Shown piece after piece: positions 1 through 9,159 of a stretch of DNA of 55,728 bases; the stretch's first letter is position 1; every line of letters starts with the position of its first letter. The notes beneath the pieces were generated by a model, which was given only the letters and a program-made list of their open reading frames with translations, was not told the DNA's origin and did no database searches. The stretch is taken from positions 1 to 55,728 of the forward strand of contig JAJNNY010000116.1 in assembly GCA_022453515.1 (NCBI GenBank), in the 5' to 3' direction. The translations under genes and the position numbers were made by a program. This DNA is from Astrocystis sublimbata (lineage: Eukaryota; Ascomycota; Sordariomycetes; Xylariales; Xylariaceae).

Positions 1-1411
1 ACGAAGGCTGTGAGGAGAATCGGGAGGTAGTTAACGATGAAACTGAGCAAAAAAAGTTTCTGCGTTACGGACATCTCGTAGTAGTCCTGTGTACGATGGT
101 TCTCGAACTCGGCCAGCCACGAGGCTGTATCTTCGAGCAGCGAGTTTATGTATGGCAGTGCCGCGGCCAAGATGAGCATAGGCACATATTCCTGACGGAA
201 TTAATACAACACAAGGTTTCAAACGGCGAAAGATCCTACCAGATATGATTGATACGGTCCCTGGTACGCTTCCGAGACCAGAATCTCTATGGCAAAGGCG
301 CCTGTAATAATGACACCCAATGTGGCAAGACACAGTGCGAAGAACGGGATCTGGAGAAGTTGTCGAGCGAATGACTTCCATTTTGGGTAATAGTAATTCT
401 TTCTCCCGGACGAGTCGACAAAGATCTTCTCGTAGCGATAATTCGGACGATTGGCCTTTAGCGAAGCAACGCCCCTGACGTCCCATCGAATACTAAGATC
501 GGCCTGGAGTATTTTCCAATACTCGAGAAAGACAGTACAACCGACAAGGGTGATGATTGCATAAATAAACGAGTACTTAGGCAGAAATACCCAAGCGAGA
601 ATACCGGTAATGGAAGGAAAGGAGAGAAAAAGTAGGTATGTCTGCATGTACGCAAAGTAGAAGGCGACCTGGACGTGATTAGTACCTCGGCGGTCCCTCT
701 ACCAGAACTAGTGCATCATACCTTGGATCCAAAAAGGTCGCGTATCTCGTCCAAGTCCTTTTTAGATAAGAACAAGCTCTTGCTAAGATGCGTTAATAGC
801 CGGCGGTTTGCTGGCTCGTTGTGTATCGGAAAGACGGCCTTCAGGCCCTTCCATTTGCCAGAGTCTATCGAGATCCCGGCCCCTCCGGTTTCCTTAGACC
901 AGGTGACAAGATGGTAGACGCAAAGAAGACTTTCTGCCTCGAATGTGGAGTTTGCGACTTGCGCTTTGCTGTTCTTGTCCACTTGAGGTTGAGTCTGCGT
1001 TATGCCGTAGAGCCAATCCTTTACCCTGCGGTTTCGACTGGTAAGCATCTATGGGATATGCATGCGGGAGCTGACTGTAAAGCTACCTAGACTTGTATAT
1101 CTCATTGCTTAGAAGCTCTGCGGGCGACCGCACGAATATGAGAAGTGACTGGTCCTCTCCAGCGCGCACTTCGAGCTGCAAACCCAGGCTCTCTAGGCTC
1201 TCACATATAGAATGGAATTCAGAGATCGCCGATTCGTTATCTGGAACATGTTAACTCATGTTAGAAAGGGTATGATATTTCAGCATTGCTTACCGATGTC
1301 GCCGAAGTCATAATGGATCACGTATTTGTCGTGATACTTGAGGTCACTTCTTTCATCGGTATGAGGGAACGTGTCGGCCCGCGACACCGTGAAGTTGAAG
1401 CGCTCTTCCAT
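1..1411 (-). CDS. Anoctamin (TMEM16/Ist2-like), 3'-truncated left-arm copy
   Basis: Mirror copy of the complete gene at 9160-11555. By symmetry its exons are 1411-1294, 1240-1087, 1037-722, 668-240 and 191 to the window edge. The sequence stops inside exon 5, so about 985 nt coding for the C-terminal half (most transmembrane helices and the C-tail) are not present here. The part that is present shows no stop or frameshift relative to the right copy. Whether the gene is truly truncated depends on what lies left of base 1, which cannot be seen. If the palindrome is real and ends here, this copy is a pseudogene. Confidence 0.85.
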
Positions 1412-2371
1412 GCTTGGCGAACACTGGGAAACGGATGTCTTGTCCAGATACTCTTGTCCAGATATTCTTGATCCGACATACTGGCATGCGAAAAAGTTTC
1501 AGTGTGCTCACTGCTGACCGCTCGATACCGATCGTCGGGGAAGTATCCACTTGACCGCCGCAGACGTGCATCCGCCCCACGCTTATACGGATAACCGGCA
1601 TCTCCTGCTACTGGGGTCATATACTATATTTACTCCGTGCGGACGACTCGGCGCGTTCACACGTGACACCGCGTGGGCAAGCTGGCATGCGCCGCGCATA
1701 CGTTCCAAGGAGTCCAGAGCTTGTGTGGCTTGCAGATAGGTCCTAGCTGTGTAGGCTGTGTGGGTTATGTGGCCTTGGGAGCTCCATTGAGAGGCGACGA
1801 AGAGAAGATGCTTCGCATGGCTACGAAAAGTATCGCACTACCCAGCCGAATTCTAAGGCCTCTCGGCTTAAGCATGCGCCATAGATCGACATGTTACAAG
1901 ACATACCTGTTCTGTTTTATTTTACATAGTATATGGACATTATTACAAAAATTAGTCCCAATAAGAAAGCCCTTTCATTTCACCGGCAAATCAAGCACCT
2001 AAGGGCTGAGCGGCTGTTGTCATTGGTCACCTGCAACCCGTCGCCGAAGGACCAACATCTACTCGCTAAGCTTTACCGAAGGCTGTTGGTGCTGTTGGTA
2101 CAGCTCTCGAGTTTCCTATTATAGTAATCATTATCTTGGCAGTTGAGTTCGAGGTAGCATCAGATCCAAAAGTTCCGTTGATACTTTGCGGCACTAGTGT
2201 ATTATGTTGGATGTTCGAGGGGGCTGTCAGCTGCTGCGCGCGGGCCACATGAATACACGGAATACGTGATGTTCCAATATATTCGGGAGTTGATCCGGTT
2301 GACATGCCGAGCTACACACCCCATGCATGTTATGCCCCTTAAGATAGATCTCTGTGCTCAGCTGGAACCAA
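1412..2371. other. Divergent intergenic region (left copy)
   Basis: About 0.96 kb between the anoctamin start (minus strand) and the Ser/Thr-rich gene (plus strand); the identical mirror is 8200-9159. It should hold both promoters. A 15-nt tandem duplication (TCTTGTCCAGATA-type) lies at about 1438-1468. Short ORFs here run on both strands without recognisable motifs, and I consider them chance. Confidence 0.5.
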
Positions 2372-3268
2372 ATGGCGTCTGTGACGGAATTCAGACCGCC
2401 TCTTATTGGTTCTTCATGTGTCCCGCCCTATCAAGCGGGAACGGTGGTCGATGATGTGACTACGTACTACAGCGGCTGTCCCTCTGCTTACACCACTGCA
2501 TCGACCTGGGCGGGCTCGTACTCGATAAGGGATGAAGAGGAAGCTCTCAGGACTGAGGTCGTTTACTGCTGCCCAACATGAGTTCTGATCGGTTCCAGCG
2601 AAGGCTAAATGTTCCTGATTTTTTCAACTGAAATTTCTTGCAGTCAATATGCTTTCCAAGTCTACAGTGGCGATGGTGTGGACACTACCACCGAGCGCGA
2701 TGGTGTGACGTGGAGTGTCGCATACTCTCTACCGGGCTGCGCGGCGTCGTTCGTAGAAGAGCTCTCGGGCAAGGAACTTGCCGTGCAGACAGCATTCAAC
2801 ACTAATGCATGGGAGAAGCGACAGTTGGCAAATGTGCGTTGGGACTATGAGCAAGGCACAATGTTTGCAGAGATGATACAGCAGGTGTACACTGTCCTCC
2901 ATAACACTCACACGTGTTGGGGGTTCGATAACTGTTACGACTGGCAATCATACTACTTCTCAGGCGGCCCTATGCCCTCATTTACAGTTCCGGACAACCT
3001 TCCCGCAATGACGAGTTCCGTTGAAGAGCCAACATTGATACCCTCGCCCAGCGCAGGTGATGTTGAAATCCCTTTACCTGAGGCTACGTCTGCTATTGAA
3101 GAACCCTCGTCGTCTGTTGAGTCGCCTGTTGAAGAGACCAGCGAGCCCTTCACGCCATCTGTCGATGGACAGAATACCCTCACTCCGACTACGGACGACC
3201 GAACTCCCCCAACCTCGTTAGTCGGCTCGACACCTACGTCAACACCTATGGTCGGCAATGTTTTATAA
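2372..3268 (+). CDS. Ser/Thr/Pro-rich Cys-containing fungal protein (left copy), intron with AT donor
   Basis: Two in-frame blocks are separated by TGA and TAA stops. Exon 1 is 2372-2577 (start MASVTEFRPP) and contains CPSAYT and ends in YCCPT. Exon 2 is 2644-3268 (QYAFQVYSGDG onward). Joining them removes 2578-2643 in correct phase (AC+T gives Thr), giving 276 aa. The acceptor is a good TTGCAG, but the donor reads ATGAGT instead of GTGAGT. CPSxYT followed by CCP is a pattern I know from fungal surface proteins of unknown function. The C-terminal third is low-complexity Ser/Thr/Pro/Glu. I see no clear signal peptide or terminal membrane helix, so an exon may be missing. With an unusable donor the gene is a pseudogene. 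Confidence 0.55.
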
Positions 3269-3499
3269 ACTTAAGTAGACTCTAGGGGTTAGATTTGAAG
3301 TACATAGTGGTCAAGGTCAACAAAATCCTATGTCTCACAAGCAGTATGTGGGTAGCTCTATCAAGGAAGAGAAGCTGTACTTTAACAACGTCAGAACCTT
3401 GGTCTCGCTCTGTTTGGAGTTTTCAGACCCCAACTCGTCTTTAGTCTGCATAAATGATAGAATCTATTTGATGAATGCTCTCCTTGAAATACCGATGGC

Positions 3500-4285
3500 T
3501 TAAGCTTGAATCATGCCATTGACGGCGTCGGCGACAGCCTGCACGGCACTGAAATTTGGACAATGACCCGACTCAACGGAGGCAGTCTTCACTTCTCGGC
3601 CTGTCTGCTGCAAAGTCTTGACCATAGACTCTTGCTCAGGTAGGGTGATGCTGACGTCCAACTGTGTATAGATGTAGCAAGAATCGATCTCTCGCCAGGA
3701 TTCGTTCTCTAGAGGTTGGAGCATACCCTTCCCATTCCAGCGGCATAGAGTTTCTCGGTATGCGGCCACTTCTTCCTCAGTGATTCCTTTACCTGGACTC
3801 TCGAGGCCAAACAATAGATTCGGGTCTTTGACTACCATTGTGTCATCCTCAGCCATGTCGAATACAAGAGGTGCGCTGGAAGCATCTCCAAACTCCTTAA
3901 ACTTATCGGCTGTCGATTTTCCCTTGTCGAGAGCGTAGCCCACCATAAAGATCAACTTGGAGACACCGCCGGTGAGTCCATTTGAGGAGCGTGTATCGGT
4001 GCCGAGGCTGCAAAGCGCATTGGAGACTACTTGGCCGCCGTAGGAATGGCCAATTGCAATCACAGTTCGTCCGGCATGAACTAAGGTCTCTACGTAGCGT
4101 CTGACAAGCTCGGTATCGCTGGCGAGATCTGCATTTGGTGGTCGTGCTTCGTTGCAAGTTGGGAGACGGGGAACGTGAACCTCATAGCCGTATGTTTCAA
4201 GGGCATGAGTGAGCTTTTGATAGCTTTGTGGTGTGTGGAAAGCACCAGACACCAGGATGATAGTGGGCTTTTCGTTGGACACCAT
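3500..4285 (-). CDS. Alpha/beta hydrolase (AB_hydrolase-1 type), left copy
   Basis: Intronless 261-aa cytosolic-type hydrolase. An N-terminal strand leads to an oxyanion-loop motif (LVSGAFHT, residues 11-18). The nucleophile elbow is GHSYGG with Ser at about 81. A likely acid is Asp near 209 (QLDVS) and the likely base is His near 240 (SGHCPNF). The overall plan resembles small esterases and methylesterase-like enzymes; the substrate is unknown. It has no signal peptide. The ATG lies in a CACCATGGT context on its own strand. It is identical to the copy at 6286-7071, and both point away from the palindrome centre. Confidence 0.88.
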   Translation of the reverse strand: MVSNEKPTIILVSGAFHTPQSYQKLTHALETYGYEVHVPRLPTCNEARPPNADLASDTELVRRYVETLVHAGRTVIAIGHSYGGQVVSNALCSLGTDTRSSNGLTGGVSKLIFMVGYALDKGKSTADKFKEFGDASSAPLVFDMAEDDTMVVKDPNLLFGLESPGKGITEEEVAAYRETLCRWNGKGMLQPLENESWREIDSCYIYTQLDVSITLPEQESMVKTLQQTGREVKTASVESGHCPNFSAVQAVADAVNGMIQA

Positions 4286-5106
4286 GGTTGATAGTAATAG
4301 GGATTGGGACTAGTTAGTCAGGGGAATTGCTATAAGGGAGACAACAAGGCTCTTATAGTCTCTTGCCAAGCTAGCGGCGTAAGGGAGAAGATAAGAGCTT
4401 CTCTATAATTCTAGACGTAAGAAACAGGAGGATGGCGGGGTAGTGGCAGGATAAAATCGTGTTAGTACTTAACAAAAGGTAATGGTAACGGTAACAAGCA
4501 ATAAACAATGTTGGGTGCGCCCTTTGTCTAGCGGGTGTAGTAGAGTGGGGTCTAGGACTAGCTAAGCGTGTTTGAGCAGAGCCTCTTTAGCGCCCGGCTT
4601 TTATGCTTGCTTAGTTCTTAAGTGTGGCGGTGCAGCGGCTTAGGCCATTTACACTTCTACGCAAGTTGGGCAAGTATTAGTATTAAGCCCCTGACAAGAA
4701 TATTCTCACGTACTCTCCACTGTATATGGTATAACGAGTCCTAGATCGGTATTAAGTTTCGAAGACCTCGGGTTGGGCGCAGAGCCTGAGGGACCTGGTT
4801 CATAAGAGTCTCTCTAGTCATACATTCTAATAGACAGGGAGATTCATAGATGCGATTGTTGCGACTGCTCCAAGGAAGGCGTCAAGATACTATCAAATGC
4901 ACGCTCTTTGTTATAGAAAGTCCTATTTCTAACTCTGCTAAGACCTAAAGCGAAAATTCTAACAAAGTCATATATAAATGTTACGAACCAACTGTAGGAC
5001 AGGCCAGTTGGAGAGACCCAGCGCAGTCATATGACGAGGGGTCATACAAGGCAGACACGGATACGCGAATATCGGATACAGGGGTATTCAAGGTCATGTG
5101 ATACAT

Positions 5107-5250
5107 CTCTATAGAAACAATAGAGAATCTTTATGGTCTTTATAGAAATAATAGAGAATCTCTATGGTTTTTATAGAAATAATAGAGAATCTCTATAGTC
5201 TCTATAGAAATAATAGAGATAGGTCTCTATGGTTTCTATAGAGATAATAG
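5107..5250. repeat. About 31-bp tandem repeat next to the palindrome centre (left copy)
   Basis: Four to five diverged copies of an AT-rich unit of about 31 bp built from TCTCTAT, TATAGAAATAATAGAGA and similar blocks. The unit has internal dyad symmetry (TCTCTAT against ATAGAGA), so each copy could itself fold. The outer units differ from each other at a few positions. Confidence 0.8.
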
Positions 5251-5268
5251 AGATAAGTAAATATATAA

Positions 5269-5302
5269 GAATACTATAGGGGCTATATAGTATTTCCTTC
5301 CT
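5269..5302. other. 34-nt central spacer of the palindrome with a nested mini-hairpin
   Basis: The only sequence in the palindrome that does not pair across position 5285.5. It holds a smaller inverted repeat: 5270-5278 (AATACTATA) is the reverse complement of 5286-5294 (TATAGTATT). The hairpin axis lies near 5282, slightly off the axis of the large arms. The remaining 3' part is pyrimidine-rich (TTTCCTTCCT). Confidence 0.85.
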
Positions 5303-5320
5303 TTATATATTTACTTATCT

Positions 5321-5464
5321 CTATTATCTCTATAGAAACCATAGAGACCTATCTCTATTATTTCTATAGAGACTATAGAGATTCTCTATTATTTCTATAA
5401 AAACCATAGAGATTCTCTATTATTTCTATAAAGACCATAAAGATTCTCTATTGTTTCTATAGAG
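5321..5464. repeat. About 31-bp tandem repeat next to the palindrome centre (right copy)
   Basis: Exact mirror of the left block at 5107-5250. Together the two blocks flank the 34-nt spacer with nearly 300 bp of AT-rich, self-complementary repeat, a plausible place for strand fold-back or template switching. Confidence 0.8.
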
Positions 5465-6285
5465 ATGTATCACATGACCTTGAATACCCCTGTATCCGAT
5501 ATTCGCGTATCCGTGTCTGCCTTGTATGACCCCTCGTCATATGACTGCGCTGGGTCTCTCCAACTGGCCTGTCCTACAGTTGGTTCGTAACATTTATATA
5601 TGACTTTGTTAGAATTTTCGCTTTAGGTCTTAGCAGAGTTAGAAATAGGACTTTCTATAACAAAGAGCGTGCATTTGATAGTATCTTGACGCCTTCCTTG
5701 GAGCAGTCGCAACAATCGCATCTATGAATCTCCCTGTCTATTAGAATGTATGACTAGAGAGACTCTTATGAACCAGGTCCCTCAGGCTCTGCGCCCAACC
5801 CGAGGTCTTCGAAACTTAATACCGATCTAGGACTCGTTATACCATATACAGTGGAGAGTACGTGAGAATATTCTTGTCAGGGGCTTAATACTAATACTTG
5901 CCCAACTTGCGTAGAAGTGTAAATGGCCTAAGCCGCTGCACCGCCACACTTAAGAACTAAGCAAGCATAAAAGCCGGGCGCTAAAGAGGCTCTGCTCAAA
6001 CACGCTTAGCTAGTCCTAGACCCCACTCTACTACACCCGCTAGACAAAGGGCGCACCCAACATTGTTTATTGCTTGTTACCGTTACCATTACCTTTTGTT
6101 AAGTACTAACACGATTTTATCCTGCCACTACCCCGCCATCCTCCTGTTTCTTACGTCTAGAATTATAGAGAAGCTCTTATCTTCTCCCTTACGCCGCTAG
6201 CTTGGCAAGAGACTATAAGAGCCTTGTTGTCTCCCTTATAGCAATTCCCCTGACTAACTAGTCCCAATCCCTATTACTATCAACC

Positions 6286-7071
6286 ATGGTGTCCAACGAA
6301 AAGCCCACTATCATCCTGGTGTCTGGTGCTTTCCACACACCACAAAGCTATCAAAAGCTCACTCATGCCCTTGAAACATACGGCTATGAGGTTCACGTTC
6401 CCCGTCTCCCAACTTGCAACGAAGCACGACCACCAAATGCAGATCTCGCCAGCGATACCGAGCTTGTCAGACGCTACGTAGAGACCTTAGTTCATGCCGG
6501 ACGAACTGTGATTGCAATTGGCCATTCCTACGGCGGCCAAGTAGTCTCCAATGCGCTTTGCAGCCTCGGCACCGATACACGCTCCTCAAATGGACTCACC
6601 GGCGGTGTCTCCAAGTTGATCTTTATGGTGGGCTACGCTCTCGACAAGGGAAAATCGACAGCCGATAAGTTTAAGGAGTTTGGAGATGCTTCCAGCGCAC
6701 CTCTTGTATTCGACATGGCTGAGGATGACACAATGGTAGTCAAAGACCCGAATCTATTGTTTGGCCTCGAGAGTCCAGGTAAAGGAATCACTGAGGAAGA
6801 AGTGGCCGCATACCGAGAAACTCTATGCCGCTGGAATGGGAAGGGTATGCTCCAACCTCTAGAGAACGAATCCTGGCGAGAGATCGATTCTTGCTACATC
6901 TATACACAGTTGGACGTCAGCATCACCCTACCTGAGCAAGAGTCTATGGTCAAGACTTTGCAGCAGACAGGCCGAGAAGTGAAGACTGCCTCCGTTGAGT
7001 CGGGTCATTGTCCAAATTTCAGTGCCGTGCAGGCTGTCGCCGACGCCGTCAATGGCATGATTCAAGCTTAA
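6286..7071 (+). CDS. Alpha/beta hydrolase (AB_hydrolase-1 type), right copy
   Basis: Identical in protein sequence to the left-arm copy: 261 aa, GHSYGG nucleophile elbow (Ser about 81), candidate Asp about 209 and His about 240. About 980 bp separate its ATG from the palindrome centre, and its upstream region is the mirror of the left gene's, so both copies should have the same promoter. Its neighbour, the Ser/Thr-rich gene at 7303-8199, is convergent with it (3' ends 230 bp apart). Confidence 0.88.
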   Translation: MVSNEKPTIILVSGAFHTPQSYQKLTHALETYGYEVHVPRLPTCNEARPPNADLASDTELVRRYVETLVHAGRTVIAIGHSYGGQVVSNALCSLGTDTRSSNGLTGGVSKLIFMVGYALDKGKSTADKFKEFGDASSAPLVFDMAEDDTMVVKDPNLLFGLESPGKGITEEEVAAYRETLCRWNGKGMLQPLENESWREIDSCYIYTQLDVSITLPEQESMVKTLQQTGREVKTASVESGHCPNFSAVQAVADAVNGMIQA

Positions 7072-7302
7072 GCCATCGGTATTTCAAGGAGAGCATTCAT
7101 CAAATAGATTCTATCATTTATGCAGACTAAAGACGAGTTGGGGTCTGAAAACTCCAAACAGAGCGAGACCAAGGTTCTGACGTTGTTAAAGTACAGCTTC
7201 TCTTCCTTGATAGAGCTACCCACATACTGCTTGTGAGACATAGGATTTTGTTGACCTTGACCACTATGTACTTCAAATCTAACCCCTAGAGTCTACTTAA
7301 GT

Positions 7303-8199
7303 TTATAAAACATTGCCGACCATAGGTGTTGACGTAGGTGTCGAGCCGACTAACGAGGTTGGGGGAGTTCGGTCGTCCGTAGTCGGAGTGAGGGTATTCT
7401 GTCCATCGACAGATGGCGTGAAGGGCTCGCTGGTCTCTTCAACAGGCGACTCAACAGACGACGAGGGTTCTTCAATAGCAGACGTAGCCTCAGGTAAAGG
7501 GATTTCAACATCACCTGCGCTGGGCGAGGGTATCAATGTTGGCTCTTCAACGGAACTCGTCATTGCGGGAAGGTTGTCCGGAACTGTAAATGAGGGCATA
7601 GGGCCGCCTGAGAAGTAGTATGATTGCCAGTCGTAACAGTTATCGAACCCCCAACACGTGTGAGTGTTATGGAGGACAGTGTACACCTGCTGTATCATCT
7701 CTGCAAACATTGTGCCTTGCTCATAGTCCCAACGCACATTTGCCAACTGTCGCTTCTCCCATGCATTAGTGTTGAATGCTGTCTGCACGGCAAGTTCCTT
7801 GCCCGAGAGCTCTTCTACGAACGACGCCGCGCAGCCCGGTAGAGAGTATGCGACACTCCACGTCACACCATCGCGCTCGGTGGTAGTGTCCACACCATCG
7901 CCACTGTAGACTTGGAAAGCATATTGACTGCAAGAAATTTCAGTTGAAAAAATCAGGAACATTTAGCCTTCGCTGGAACCGATCAGAACTCATGTTGGGC
8001 AGCAGTAAACGACCTCAGTCCTGAGAGCTTCCTCTTCATCCCTTATCGAGTACGAGCCCGCCCAGGTCGATGCAGTGGTGTAAGCAGAGGGACAGCCGCT
8101 GTAGTACGTAGTCACATCATCGACCACCGTTCCCGCTTGATAGGGCGGGACACATGAAGAACCAATAAGAGGCGGTCTGAATTCCGTCACAGACGCCAT
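7303..8199 (-). CDS. Ser/Thr/Pro-rich Cys-containing fungal protein (right copy), intron with AT donor
   Basis: Mirror of 2372-3268. Exon 1 is 8199-7994, intron 7993-7928, exon 2 7927-7303. The same AT donor is present in this copy, so the change predates the duplication or the copy is an assembly duplicate. Predicted 276 aa if spliced. Exon 1 alone would give a fragment of about 69 aa ending in CCPT. Confidence 0.55.
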
Positions 8200-9159
8200 T
8201 TGGTTCCAGCTGAGCACAGAGATCTATCTTAAGGGGCATAACATGCATGGGGTGTGTAGCTCGGCATGTCAACCGGATCAACTCCCGAATATATTGGAAC
8301 ATCACGTATTCCGTGTATTCATGTGGCCCGCGCGCAGCAGCTGACAGCCCCCTCGAACATCCAACATAATACACTAGTGCCGCAAAGTATCAACGGAACT
8401 TTTGGATCTGATGCTACCTCGAACTCAACTGCCAAGATAATGATTACTATAATAGGAAACTCGAGAGCTGTACCAACAGCACCAACAGCCTTCGGTAAAG
8501 CTTAGCGAGTAGATGTTGGTCCTTCGGCGACGGGTTGCAGGTGACCAATGACAACAGCCGCTCAGCCCTTAGGTGCTTGATTTGCCGGTGAAATGAAAGG
8601 GCTTTCTTATTGGGACTAATTTTTGTAATAATGTCCATATACTATGTAAAATAAAACAGAACAGGTATGTCTTGTAACATGTCGATCTATGGCGCATGCT
8701 TAAGCCGAGAGGCCTTAGAATTCGGCTGGGTAGTGCGATACTTTTCGTAGCCATGCGAAGCATCTTCTCTTCGTCGCCTCTCAATGGAGCTCCCAAGGCC
8801 ACATAACCCACACAGCCTACACAGCTAGGACCTATCTGCAAGCCACACAAGCTCTGGACTCCTTGGAACGTATGCGCGGCGCATGCCAGCTTGCCCACGC
8901 GGTGTCACGTGTGAACGCGCCGAGTCGTCCGCACGGAGTAAATATAGTATATGACCCCAGTAGCAGGAGATGCCGGTTATCCGTATAAGCGTGGGGCGGA
9001 TGCACGTCTGCGGCGGTCAAGTGGATACTTCCCCGACGATCGGTATCGAGCGGTCAGCAGTGAGCACACTGAAACTTTTTCGCATGCCAGTATGTCGGAT
9101 CAAGAATATCTGGACAAGAGTATCTGGACAAGACATCCGTTTCCCAGTGTTCGCCAAGC
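8200..9159. other. Divergent intergenic region (right copy)
   Basis: Exact mirror of 1412-2371, between the Ser/Thr-rich gene (minus) and the complete anoctamin gene (plus). No gene recognised. It should contain both promoters. Confidence 0.5.

Larger units (their letters stand above)
1..5268. repeat. Left arm of a 10.57-kb palindrome
   Basis: Reverse complement of 5303-10570; every left position x matches 10571-x. I checked this at the window start, at all gene boundaries and around the centre, and found no difference. All left-arm genes have identical protein counterparts on the opposite strand of the right arm. The arm may extend beyond base 1, because base 1 still pairs with 10570. The arm carries a truncated anoctamin gene, a Ser/Thr/Pro-rich protein gene and an alpha/beta hydrolase gene. 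A duplicate of this length without visible divergence is either very recent or an assembly fold-back. Confidence 0.95.
4286..6285. other. Non-coding core of the palindrome
   Basis: Two kilobases around the symmetry axis without a supported gene. It holds the divergent promoters of the two hydrolase copies, the 31-bp repeat blocks and the 34-nt spacer. The outer parts (for example 4440-4680 and its mirror) are of mixed composition and look like old repeat debris, but I cannot assign them to an element. Confidence 0.6.

Noticed and set aside
1353..2305. Several overlapping short ORFs upstream of the anoctamin copies
   Set aside because: They run in competing frames on both strands, have no motifs, and are repeated only because of the palindrome.
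5107..5464. Regularly spaced repeats resembling a CRISPR array
   Set aside because: Units are contiguous, diverged and AT-rich, with no unique spacers; eukaryotic sequence context.
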